Both the position numbers and the translations under genes were made by a program. Below, one piece after another: positions 1 through 6,493 of a stretch of DNA of 9,720 nt (position 1 is its first letter; each line of letters opens with the position of its first letter). The notes under the pieces are model-generated. The model had not been told where the DNA came from and made no database searches. It saw only the letters and a list, made by a program, of their open reading frames with translations. Source of the DNA: JANXAZ01 sp037446605 (GTDB lineage Bacteria > Pseudomonadota > Alphaproteobacteria > Geminicoccales > Geminicoccaceae); assembly GCA_037446605.1 (NCBI GenBank), contig JBBIIE010000133.1:1-9720 (forward strand). The letters are read 5' to 3'.

Positions 1-249
1 GAGCTCCCCGAGTGCGGCGATGCAGCGCCGGTCGCGCTCGACCGCCACGACCCGCGCCGCGCCGGCGCGGAGCAGCGCCCGGGTGAGCCCGCCCGGGCCC
101 GGCCCGACCTCGAGCACGGTCTCGCCCGCGAGCGGTGCCGCGGCGGCGGCGATCCGATCGAGCAGCACCGGGTCGAACAGGAAGTGCTGGCCGAGCCGCC
201 GGTCGGCGGCGAGCCGGTGGCGGCGGACCAGTTCGGCGAGCGGCTCCAG
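1..249 (-). CDS. rsmA: RsmA (KsgA) 16S rRNA dimethyladenosine transferase, N-terminal part, cut by window edge
   Basis: RsmA dimethylates two adjacent adenines near the 3' end of 16S rRNA using S-adenosylmethionine, a late step in small-subunit maturation. Reading leftward from 249, the frame gives a typical RsmA N-terminus: PLAELVRRHRLAADRRLGQHF, i.e. the LGQ(N/H)F motif, then FDPVLLDRI, the SAM-binding VLEVGPGPGGLTRALL and the acidic VVAVERDRRC. About 83 residues are present and the rest lies beyond position 1. The start is odd. This frame is open from a stop at 379-381 down to the edge, yet contains no ATG, GTG or TTG before the LGQHF motif. The first near-cognate codon is CTG at 249-247, which would give M-E-P-L-A-E-L, a length matching the family, and I used it tentatively. 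It begins 34 bases after the surA stop on the same strand. Identity is secure; the start is not. Confidence 0.88.
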   Translation of the reverse strand, partial: MEPLAELVRRHRLAADRRLGQHFLFDPVLLDRIAAAAAPLAGETVLEVGPGPGGLTRALLRAGAARVVAVERDRRCIAALGEL

Positions 250-283
250 CCCGGCGAGTGCCGCGGGCGGCGCGCCGCCCGGC

Positions 284-1258
284 TCAGGCGCGGATATCGA
301 TGAACGCCCGGCGGCGCAGCTCGCGCAGGCGGCGGTCGGCCAGCCGCTGGAGCTGCTCGTCCTCGAGCCGGCGCCGGATCAGCCGCTCGAGCTCCTCGGC
401 CGAGCCGGAGGCCGCGGCGCGGCGGTCGCGCACCAGCACGAGGTGGACGCCCTGCGAGCTGCGGATCGGCTGCGACACCCGGCCCTTGGCGAGGCCGGCG
501 AGCGGGGCGCGGAACTCGGGCCTGAGGTTGGCGAGGCGCACCCAGCCGAGATCGCCACCCTCGGCGGCACTGGGTGCGGCCGAGATCTGCCGGGCGAGTG
601 CCGCGAAGTCGGTGTCGCGGCGGATCGACTGCAGGAGCCCCTCGGCCTCGGCGAGCACCGCCGCCTCCTGGTCCGGGGCGTAGACCGGCAGGAGGATCTC
701 GCTCAACAGCAGCTCCTCGTCGGCACCCCGGGCCAGGGCGAGCTCCTGCTCGACCAGCTCGCGGCCCACGCTGACGCGCGGCCGCAGATCGCGCTCGACC
801 AGCTTGGTCCAGGCGATCTGCGCCGCCACCTGCTGGCGGTAGACGGCCGGATCGACGCCCATGCCGCGCAGCGCCCGCTCGAGGCCGGGCACGTCCAGCC
901 GGTTGCGCTCGGCCACCGCGGCGAGCGTGCGCTGGATGTCGGCGTCGGTCGCCTGGAGGCGGAGCCGGCGCGCCTCCTGGAGCTGCAGCCGCTCGTCGAT
1001 CAGCCCGCGCAGCACCTGCGGGGCGAGCCGGCGCTGCGTGTCGGCATCGTCCGGCAGGCCGGCCGAGGCGATCGACAGGCGGATGCGGTCGGCGAGGTCC
1101 TGGCTGGTGATCGCCTCGCTGTTGACGACCGCCACGATGCGGTTGAGGCCGGCCGTGGGCTGGGCCCCGGCCCGCGCCGCGGCGAGGGCTGCCACTCCTG
1201 CTGCGAGCAGCGCGCGTCGGTCGAGACGGACCCCTGGCAAGCTCGTGCTCCCGCTCAC
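284..1258 (-). CDS. surA: SurA-type periplasmic chaperone / parvulin peptidyl-prolyl isomerase
   Basis: SurA escorts unfolded outer-membrane proteins, LptD among them, through the periplasm. The product is about 324 residues: an N-terminal signal peptide (positively charged RLDRR, hydrophobic ALLAAGVAALAAA, cleavage near ARAGA-Q at residue 32), a SurA N-terminal chaperone domain (about 38-165, with IVAVVNSEAITSQDL), and one parvulin domain (about 183-281, with EGGDLGW and GVHLVLV). It is shorter than E. coli SurA, which has two parvulin domains; one is usual in alphaproteobacterial homologues. I chose GTG at 1258-1256, which overlaps the lptD stop as GTGA and suggests translational coupling. 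A TTG at 1240-1238 has a better ribosome binding site (GGGAG seven bases upstream) and still leaves a full signal peptide, so it is a serious alternative. The RR of the signal peptide resembles a Tat motif but lacks other strong Tat features. The gene lies in the lptD-surA-rsmA operon. Confidence 0.9.
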   Translation of the reverse strand: MSGSTSLPGVRLDRRALLAAGVAALAAARAGAQPTAGLNRIVAVVNSEAITSQDLADRIRLSIASAGLPDDADTQRRLAPQVLRGLIDERLQLQEARRLRLQATDADIQRTLAAVAERNRLDVPGLERALRGMGVDPAVYRQQVAAQIAWTKLVERDLRPRVSVGRELVEQELALARGADEELLLSEILLPVYAPDQEAAVLAEAEGLLQSIRRDTDFAALARQISAAPSAAEGGDLGWVRLANLRPEFRAPLAGLAKGRVSQPIRSSQGVHLVLVRDRRAAASGSAEELERLIRRRLEDEQLQRLADRRLRELRRRAFIDIRA

Positions 1259-3441
1259 TCCAGGGCCGGCGCCGACGTGGCCGGGCCGCCGAGGTTGGTG
1301 AGGCTCAATCGGATCTTGAAGCTGGTCTCCTCGTCGAGATCGCCGGTCCGCGTGAAGCGCTGCTCGAGCCCGGCCACCAGGACGAAGCAGGGATGCGTAT
1401 AGAGCAGGCCGAACAGGTTGGACACCGCCCGCCCCTCGTTGAGGTCGCGCCGGCCGCGCGCCGCCAGCGCGAGGCTGTCGGTGAGCTGCAGGCGGACGCC
1501 GGCCCGGAGCTCCTCGCGCGAGCGCGGGCCGAGCCCGGTCGGCTCGTCGGACAGCCGCAGCCAGCCCAGGTCGAAGCGCAGCCGCGGCGGCCCGAAGGTG
1601 GCGAACAGGTCGCTGCGCCGGAACTCGAAGTCCTGGCGGTCGATACGGAACCGGTAGGCGAGATCGAGCAGCGGGCTCGGCCGCAGGTCGAGCCGGCCGA
1701 CATAGTCCGAGAGGTTCTTGTTGACCCCGGAATCGGCGGGCAGCGCGTCGTTGCGGCGGAACTGGAAGCTCTGGCCGAACAGCGCGCTCGCCTCCACCCC
1801 GTCGGCGGCGCGCGAGTCGAGCCGCAGCCCGTAGGCCAGCCGGGTGCCGCCGTCGACCCGGTCGAGCCCGGTGAAGCGCGAGGGCTCGAACAGGTTGGTC
1901 TCGTCGAACTCGAAGACCTGGCTGTCCTCGTTCGGGATGTCGTCGTCGTCGCCGCTGTCCGGGGCGAGCTTGAAGGCCACCACCGGCTCGACGACGTGGC
2001 TCCAGCCGCCGGTGCGGCCGACCAGCGGCCAGCGCCCGTCGAGCAGCAGGCGCGGCACCACCCGGCCCTTGCCCTGGGTGCCGCCCTCGCTGGCGAAGCT
2101 CGCCGGATCGCCGTTGTAGAGATAGCCGTCGACCCGCCCGTCGAGCCGCAGCCGCCAGAGATCGCCGATCCCGCCGACCCAGGGCAGCTCCCACCCCACC
2201 ATGGTCGACAGCCGGCGGGTGTCGAGGCCGCTCGTGCGGGTCAGCGCCACGAAGCTCGAATCGACCGTGAGCCGCGAGCCCCAGCGCAGGGGCGAGCTCA
2301 CGAGGCTGGCCTCGGCGAGCGGCAGGACCACCGGGATGGTGCCCTGCACGTCGTCCTCGCGCAGACCCTGGAAGGCGTAGGCGCGCAGGGCGAGGTAGTC
2401 GTTGCCGACCACCTTCTGCAGGTAGGCCTCGTTCTCGAGCACGTCGTCGGAGCCGAAGCCGTAGCGCTTGCGGTAGGTGTTGTCGGAGGACAGGCGCAGA
2501 TCGAAGCCGGCGTCCCAGAGCGGTGCGGTGCGGTAGCGGCCGCGCGCGTCCAGATGACCGCGCACCTCCCTGCCGTCGGGCCGCTGCCCCTCGCGGGCAT
2601 AGGCGTCGCCATAGGTGATGCTGCCGCTCGCCCGGCTCTCGCCGACCTCGCGCAGCTCGCGGTACTCCCCGGCCAGGACCGGGCCCTGCCTGGTGGTCAG
2701 GATCGGTGCCAGGGTCACGTCGCGGTCGGGGCCGATCACGTAGTGGAAGGGCAGCTCGAGGGTGAGGCCCAGGCTCGAGCTCGAGCCGGCGGTGGGCACC
2801 AACAGGCCGCTGCGGCGCTCCACGGTCGGGTCGGGGTGGCGGAACCAGGGGGTCCAGAGGACCGGCACGCCCGCGACCTCCAGCCGGGCGTCCTCGTAGG
2901 TGACGTCGCGGGTGGCCCGGTCGTGGGTGACCTTGCGGGCGCGGATCTGCCAGGCGGGCGGGCGCTCACCGTCGGCGCAGAGCGGGCAGGGGCTGTAGAC
3001 GGCATCCTCGAGCACCGTGAGGCGATCCTCGCTGCGCGTGCCGCGGCGCGAGGCGATGCGCGCACCGCCGCGGAGCAGCACGCGGAAGCGCTCGACCGCA
3101 CCGCTCGCCAGATCGCCCGTGACCTCGAGGCTGTCGCCGAAGGCGGCGTCGCCGCTGCGCTCGATCAGCACGACGTTGCCGCGCGCCCGGACCTTGCCCT
3201 CGCGCTCGCTCCAGCTCACCTCCTCGGCGAGCAGCCTTCGGCCGGCGCGGCTGAGCTCGACGTCGCCGCGCGCCGTGACGAGGCCCTTGTCGGGCTCGTA
3301 GACGATCTCCCGCGCGGTGAGCACGACCGGCTCGGCGGCCCGCGCCGGCGCCGCGGCGAGGCCGGCCAGGGCGAGCAGGCACGCACCGAGCACGCGGCCC
3401 GCGCGGCGGCGCGGACCCGAGGACGGGGCGGGCGGGCGCAT
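1255..3441 (-). CDS. lptD: LPS-assembly protein LptD (outer-membrane translocon)
   Basis: LptD, with the lipoprotein LptE, forms the outer-membrane channel that inserts lipopolysaccharide into the outer leaflet. The ATG at 3441-3439 gives 728 residues, near the usual alphaproteobacterial length. A signal peptide (PRRRAGRVLGACLLALAGLAAAPARAA) is followed by an LptA/OstA-like jelly-roll (about 37-150: VLTAREIVYEPDKGLVTARG, ARGNVVLIE) and then the LptD C-terminal beta-barrel, rich in alternating strands (PVLWTPWFRHPDP, YVIGPDRDVTLAPILTTRQG, LRLSSDNTYRKRYG). Cysteines occur at C152 and C155 (SPCPLC) and at C685 (THPCF), a plausible counterpart of the disulfides that mature E. coli LptD. The stop overlaps the surA GTG. 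A GGAG 13 bases upstream of the ATG is a distant, weak ribosome binding site. It is first in its operon and divergent from pepA; the usual upstream lptF and lptG are not here. Confidence 0.95.
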   Translation of the reverse strand: MRPPAPSSGPRRRAGRVLGACLLALAGLAAAPARAAEPVVLTAREIVYEPDKGLVTARGDVELSRAGRRLLAEEVSWSEREGKVRARGNVVLIERSGDAAFGDSLEVTGDLASGAVERFRVLLRGGARIASRRGTRSEDRLTVLEDAVYSPCPLCADGERPPAWQIRARKVTHDRATRDVTYEDARLEVAGVPVLWTPWFRHPDPTVERRSGLLVPTAGSSSSLGLTLELPFHYVIGPDRDVTLAPILTTRQGPVLAGEYRELREVGESRASGSITYGDAYAREGQRPDGREVRGHLDARGRYRTAPLWDAGFDLRLSSDNTYRKRYGFGSDDVLENEAYLQKVVGNDYLALRAYAFQGLREDDVQGTIPVVLPLAEASLVSSPLRWGSRLTVDSSFVALTRTSGLDTRRLSTMVGWELPWVGGIGDLWRLRLDGRVDGYLYNGDPASFASEGGTQGKGRVVPRLLLDGRWPLVGRTGGWSHVVEPVVAFKLAPDSGDDDDIPNEDSQVFEFDETNLFEPSRFTGLDRVDGGTRLAYGLRLDSRAADGVEASALFGQSFQFRRNDALPADSGVNKNLSDYVGRLDLRPSPLLDLAYRFRIDRQDFEFRRSDLFATFGPPRLRFDLGWLRLSDEPTGLGPRSREELRAGVRLQLTDSLALAARGRRDLNEGRAVSNLFGLLYTHPCFVLVAGLEQRFTRTGDLDEETSFKIRLSLTNLGGPATSAPALE

Positions 3442-3477
3442 GCCGCGGGCGCGTCTCCGGGCTCGTGGCTCGCGGCC

Positions 3478-3505
3478 TTCTAGCCGCTCGCGGCGGCGCC
3501 GTCCA
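3478..3505 (-). promoter_or_regulatory. Weak candidate lptD promoter
   Basis: Reading leftward, TGGACG (3505-3500) and TAGAAG (3483-3478) are separated by 16 bases and each matches four of six sigma-70 consensus positions. The -10 lies about 37 bases upstream of the lptD ATG, a reasonable position. Matches of this quality occur by chance, so this is only the best candidate in the gap. Confidence 0.22.
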
Positions 3506-3521
3506 CGCGCACCTCCGAAGG

Positions 3522-3550
3522 TTGACAAGCGCCGCCGGCGGCCGACAGGT
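3522..3550 (+). promoter_or_regulatory. Candidate pepA promoter (perfect -35, poor -10)
   Basis: TTGACA at 3522-3527 matches the sigma-70 -35 consensus exactly, striking in such GC-rich DNA. The -10 position at 16-18 bases spacing (about 3544-3551, GACAGGTG) is a poor match to TATAAT, so either the -10 is degenerate or the hexamer is chance. It would give a leader of roughly 25-30 bases before the pepA ATG. Confidence 0.35.
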
Positions 3551-3570
3551 GGCCCGGAGCCGCCGTCTTC

Positions 3571-3574
3571 GAGG
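3571..3574 (+). promoter_or_regulatory. Ribosome binding site of pepA
   Basis: GAGG nine bases before the ATG at 3584 supports that start over any earlier in-frame codon; the reading frame stays open upstream to 3317, but upstream translation shows no aminopeptidase similarity and runs through the lptD antisense strand. Confidence 0.6.
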
Positions 3575-3583
3575 ATCCAAGCC

Positions 3584-5095
3584 ATGCGTGTGAGCGTCAC
3601 CGCCGCCCCGTTGCCCGAGCAGGGCGTGCTCGTGGTCCCGGTCGGTCGGGATGGAACCCTCTCGGCCGCGGCCGCCGAGCTCGACCGGCGCGCCGACGGG
3701 CTCCTGCGCCGGGCCCTGGCGCTGGGCGGCGCCCCGCCCAAGCACGGCGAGCTGGTCGAGCTCCTGCTGCCCGCCGGGCTGCCCAACGAGCGGCTGCTGC
3801 TGCTCGTCCTGGGCAAGCCCGAGGGCACGAGCCGGCTCGACCTCGAGGAGGCCGGCGGCGGGCTGGCGGCCCGGCTCGCTTCCCTCAAGGTGGCGCGCGC
3901 GCACCTGGCCTCGGCCGAGGGGCTGGCGCTCGGACATCCCGCCGAGGCGGTGGCGGTGGCGCTCGCCACGGGTTGCCGGCTGCGCGCCTGGCGGTTCACC
4001 CGCTGGCGCCACGACAAGCCCGAGGAGGCGCCCGGGCGGATCGAGGACCTCACCCTGCACCTGGATGCGGCGGCGGCCGGTGCGGCCGAGGCGGCGCTGG
4101 CGCGGGCCGAGGCGGTGGTCGGGGGCGTGCTGCGCGCCCGCGAGCTCGTGAGCGAGCCGGCCAACGTCCTGCATCCCGAGAGCTTCGCGCAGGCCTGCCG
4201 GCAGCTCGAGCGCTCGGGCGTCGAGGTCGAGGTGCTCGACCGCGACCGGATCGAGGCGCTCGGCATGGGCGCACTCCTGGGCGTGGCGCAGGGCAGCGCC
4301 CGGCCGCCCTTCGTCGTCGTGATGCGCTGGCGCGGTGCGGTCCGCGACAAGCCGCTGGCGCTCGTGGGCAAGGGGGTGTGCTTCGACACCGGCGGGATCT
4401 CGATCAAGCCGGCCCAGGGCATGGAGGACATGAAGTTCGACATGGCCGGGGCTGCGGCGGTGGTCGGCACGCTCGCGGCGCTCGCCCAGCGCCGCGCGGC
4501 GGCGGACGTGGTGGGCGTGGTGGGCCTCGTCGAGAACATGCCCTCGGGCACCGCGCAGCGGCCGGGCGACGTGGTCCGCTCGATGTCGGGCAAGACCATC
4601 GAGGTGATCAACACCGACGCCGAGGGCCGGCTCGTGCTGGCCGACCTCTGCTGGTACACCCAGGACCGCTTCAGGCCCGCGGCGATGATCGATCTGGCCA
4701 CGCTCACCGGGGCCTGCGTGGTGGCACTCGGCCACGAGCGGGCCGGGCTCTTCGCCAGCGACGAGCGGCTGGCCGAGACGCTGCTCGCAGCCGGCGAGGC
4801 CACCGGCGAGCTGCTCTGGCGGCTGCCGCTCGGCAAGGCCTACGAGCAGCACGTCAAGTCGGACGTGGCCGACCTCAAGAACGTCGGCCGGGCGCGCGAG
4901 GCCGGTGCCACCGCGGGCGCGGTGTTCATCCAGCAGTTCACCAACGGCGTGCCCTGGGCGCATCTGGACATCGCCGGCACCGCCTGGACCAGCCGCGACA
5001 CGGCGCTCTGCGCCAAGGGCGCGACCGGCTTCGGGGTCCGCCTGCTCGACCGGCTGGTGGCCGAGCACCACGAGGCGGATGCGGCCGCGGCTTGA
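3584..5095 (+). CDS. pepA: Leucyl aminopeptidase, M17 family (PepA)
   Basis: PepA is a cytosolic two-metal aminopeptidase that removes N-terminal residues from peptides; some homologues also bind DNA in site-specific recombination and gene control. The ATG gives 503 residues, the normal family length, with an N-terminal M17 domain (about 1-165) and the catalytic domain after it. All key residues are visible: K263 and D268 in LVGKGVCFDTGGISIKP, catalytic K275, D286 in MKFDMAGA, and D345, E347 and catalytic R349 in the family signature NTDAEGRL. Each sits seven positions before its E. coli PepA counterpart (K270, D275, K282, D293, D352, E354, R356), so the enzyme should be active. The N-terminus is short and does not show the basic DNA-binding features I could confirm. 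The stop overlaps the holC start by four bases (TTGA), so the two are probably one transcript. Confidence 0.97.
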   Translation: MRVSVTAAPLPEQGVLVVPVGRDGTLSAAAAELDRRADGLLRRALALGGAPPKHGELVELLLPAGLPNERLLLLVLGKPEGTSRLDLEEAGGGLAARLASLKVARAHLASAEGLALGHPAEAVAVALATGCRLRAWRFTRWRHDKPEEAPGRIEDLTLHLDAAAAGAAEAALARAEAVVGGVLRARELVSEPANVLHPESFAQACRQLERSGVEVEVLDRDRIEALGMGALLGVAQGSARPPFVVVMRWRGAVRDKPLALVGKGVCFDTGGISIKPAQGMEDMKFDMAGAAAVVGTLAALAQRRAAADVVGVVGLVENMPSGTAQRPGDVVRSMSGKTIEVINTDAEGRLVLADLCWYTQDRFRPAAMIDLATLTGACVVALGHERAGLFASDERLAETLLAAGEATGELLWRLPLGKAYEQHVKSDVADLKNVGRAREAGATAGAVFIQQFTNGVPWAHLDIAGTAWTSRDTALCAKGATGFGVRLLDRLVAEHHEADAAAA

Positions 5096-5547
5096 GCGAG
5101 GTCGGCTTCTACCATCTGACGCGCAGCACGCTCGAGCAGGCGCTGCCGCGGCTGTTGGGGAAGGTGCTCGAGGCCGGGCTGCGGGCGGTGGTGCGCTGCC
5201 CGGGGCCGGAGCGCCTCGAGGCGCTCGACCGGGCGCTCTGGACCACCCCGCCCGACTCCTTCCTGCCGCACGGCAGCGCGGCCGACGGCAAGGCCGAGCT
5301 GCAGCCGATCTGGCTCACCACCGGCAGCGACCGGCCGAACGGTGCGGCGGTCCTGGTGCTGGTCGAGGACGCCCCGGAGGACGGGCTCGAGGATTTCGCC
5401 CGGGTGCTCGTGCCGTTCGACGGCGCCGATGCGGCGGCCGTGGCGCGGGCGCGCGAGCGCTGGCGCGCCTGGAAGGCGGCCGGCCACCGCCTCGTCTACT
5501 GGCAGCAGGACGAGCGCGGCCGCTGGGTCCGCGCGCGCGAGGCCTGA
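5092..5547 (+). CDS. holC: DNA polymerase III chi subunit (HolC)
   Basis: HolC (chi) links the clamp-loader complex of DNA polymerase III, through psi, to single-stranded DNA-binding protein at the replication fork. The 151-residue product has the family hallmarks: the opening VGFYHLTRSTLEQALPRLL, the W-x-x-x-P-x-S-FLPHG segment (residues about 50-61), the QPIWLTT stretch, and a C-terminal helix ending in GHRLVYWQQD. Length is normal. There is no ATG: the start is TTG at 5092, sharing TTGA with the pepA stop, which implies coupled translation; a GAGG about 14 bases upstream is a distant ribosome binding site. pepA-holC adjacency is a recurrent proteobacterial arrangement and supports the call. 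The gene ends 19 bp from the convergent stop of the next gene, with no clear U-tract terminator between them. Confidence 0.92.
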   Translation: MSEVGFYHLTRSTLEQALPRLLGKVLEAGLRAVVRCPGPERLEALDRALWTTPPDSFLPHGSAADGKAELQPIWLTTGSDRPNGAAVLVLVEDAPEDGLEDFARVLVPFDGADAAAVARARERWRAWKAAGHRLVYWQQDERGRWVRAREA

Positions 5548-5566
5548 GCCGCGGGCGGCCGCCGGT

Positions 5567-6481
5567 TCAAGGGGCGAGCACGATCCGGCCGCCGGCGTCG
5601 GTCGAGAGGAGGAGGCCGCCGGCCTCGGCCGGCTCGAAGCGGCGCACCGCCTCGAGGGCGCGGGTCAGGGCCTGCTCGGCTTCCATGATCGGCTGCGGGC
5701 AGGCCATCATGGTCGAGGCCACGGGCCCGAGCCGGAGCTCCTCGCCGGAGAGGCGATAGGAGCCGAGCAGGCGGTTGCAGGGGCCCTGGCCCGCGAACCT
5801 GCCGCCGGTGCCGAACTCGAGGGTCACCGCCGCGCGCAGCGGCGGCAGCGGCGCGCCGTCGAGGCCCGCGACGCGCCAGGCCCGCGCGCGCAGGAGGGCG
5901 CCCGGATCGCCGCCGCAGCCCGGAAGCGTGCGGCCGTCGAGGGTGAGCGTGACGCGCGCCGGGTAGGGCATGCCGGTCATGCTGTCGCGACAGATGCCGG
6001 GGCGGATCTCGACGGCGATCGGCCGGCCCGACGCCTCGGCCCGCCAGACGAGGGCGCCCGCGGCCACGGTCGGCTGCGGGTGCGGTGCGGAGAGCGGCGG
6101 CTCGCCCGGGCGGTCCAGGACGAGGCTCGCCGCGTCGACCGAAACGCGCCAGAAGGGCTCGTTGCCCTGCGCGGTGAACGGGCCCGCGGGCGCGCACTCC
6201 GGCAGGGCCTTGCCTGAGAGGGTCAGGAGGCCGCCCTCGCCCTTGCTCCAGAACGAGGTCGAGGGATCGCCCGGCTTCTCGAAGCGGGCGCCCGAGGCCG
6301 CGGGCACGGCCACGAGTTCGTGGCGGTCGAAGCCCGCGAGGAGCCGGAGCCGGTCGGCCGCGGCGGTGACCTCGACCGGCTCCTCGCCGCAGCGCAGGAG
6401 CACCGGCAGATCCTCGAGCGCCGAGGCCGAGGAGGGGAGGCCGAGGAGCAGGGCGAGGAGCGCGGGCGGCAGCGGGCGCAA
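5567..6481 (-). CDS. Secreted three-module protein: MliC-like + COG3650-like + META/HslJ-like domains
   Basis: Function unproven; the modules suggest envelope stress resistance or inhibition of host-type lysozyme. The 304-residue product has a signal peptide (RPLPPALLALLLGLPSSASA, cleavage near residue 21) with no lipobox cysteine, so it is probably soluble periplasmic. Residues about 27-98 resemble MliC lysozyme inhibitor: C31 and C96 as a likely disulfide, S63-G-A-R-F and F-W-S-K80-G, matching the two inhibitory loops. Residues about 100-193 resemble COG3650 proteins (GNEPFWRV, C164-RDSMTGMPYP, C189). Residues about 198-304 are a META/HslJ domain (ARAWRVAGLDG, GPCNRLLGSY, ASTMMACPQPIMEAE). 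Start is TTG at 6481, backed by GGGAG seven bases upstream that abuts the dctM stop. It follows dctM by 12 bp and is very likely co-transcribed with the TRAP genes. Domain calls are by eye. Confidence 0.85.
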   Translation of the reverse strand: MRPLPPALLALLLGLPSSASALEDLPVLLRCGEEPVEVTAAADRLRLLAGFDRHELVAVPAASGARFEKPGDPSTSFWSKGEGGLLTLSGKALPECAPAGPFTAQGNEPFWRVSVDAASLVLDRPGEPPLSAPHPQPTVAAGALVWRAEASGRPIAVEIRPGICRDSMTGMPYPARVTLTLDGRTLPGCGGDPGALLRARAWRVAGLDGAPLPPLRAAVTLEFGTGGRFAGQGPCNRLLGSYRLSGEELRLGPVASTMMACPQPIMEAEQALTRALEAVRRFEPAEAGGLLLSTDAGGRIVLAP

Positions 6482-6488
6482 GGCGGAT

Positions 6489-6493
6489 CTCCC
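6489..6493 (-). promoter_or_regulatory. Ribosome binding site deciding the TTG start at 6481
   Basis: GGGAG, immediately after the dctM stop and seven bases before TTG, is what fixes the start of the MliC/META gene; no ATG or GTG of that frame gives a complete signal peptide. Confidence 0.6.

Larger units (their letters stand above)
3442..3583. promoter_or_regulatory. Divergent intergenic region between lptD and pepA
   Basis: This 142-bp stretch is the only sizeable non-coding gap in the left half and must hold the start signals for both divergent genes. It contains a perfect -35 hexamer facing pepA (TTGACA), a perfect 12-bp palindrome GCCGCCGGCGGC at 3531-3542, and a small dyad ACCT-CCGA-AGGT at 3511-3522 just before the -35. 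A weak candidate promoter faces lptD. Palindromes of only G and C are common at this base composition, so an operator role is not established. Confidence 0.6.

Noticed and set aside
250..283. A remnant of pdxA between surA and rsmA
   Set aside because: The gap is 34 bases with no PdxA motif; it is too short to hold a remnant.
20..1402. Long plus-strand frame opposite rsmA and surA
   Set aside because: Antisense shadow; the minus-strand genes here have unmistakable RsmA and SurA motifs.
1393..3483. A 696-codon open frame on the plus strand opposite lptD
   Set aside because: It is the antisense shadow of lptD: high GC suppresses stop codons, the translation is low-complexity (R/A/E/G/Q-rich) with no domain, and it begins without a ribosome binding site.
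2966..5071. A 701-codon minus-strand frame opposite pepA, and the 465-codon upstream extension of the lptD frame to 4836
   Set aside because: Both lie antisense to pepA, whose catalytic residues are intact, and encode compositionally biased sequence without family features. lptD has a proper signal peptide at the ATG at 3441.
5548..5566. Palindrome GGCGGCCGCC at 5554-5563 as a bidirectional terminator between holC and the MliC/META gene
   Set aside because: Only ten bases, self-complementary without a proper loop, and no T-run on either side; such strings are frequent at this GC content.
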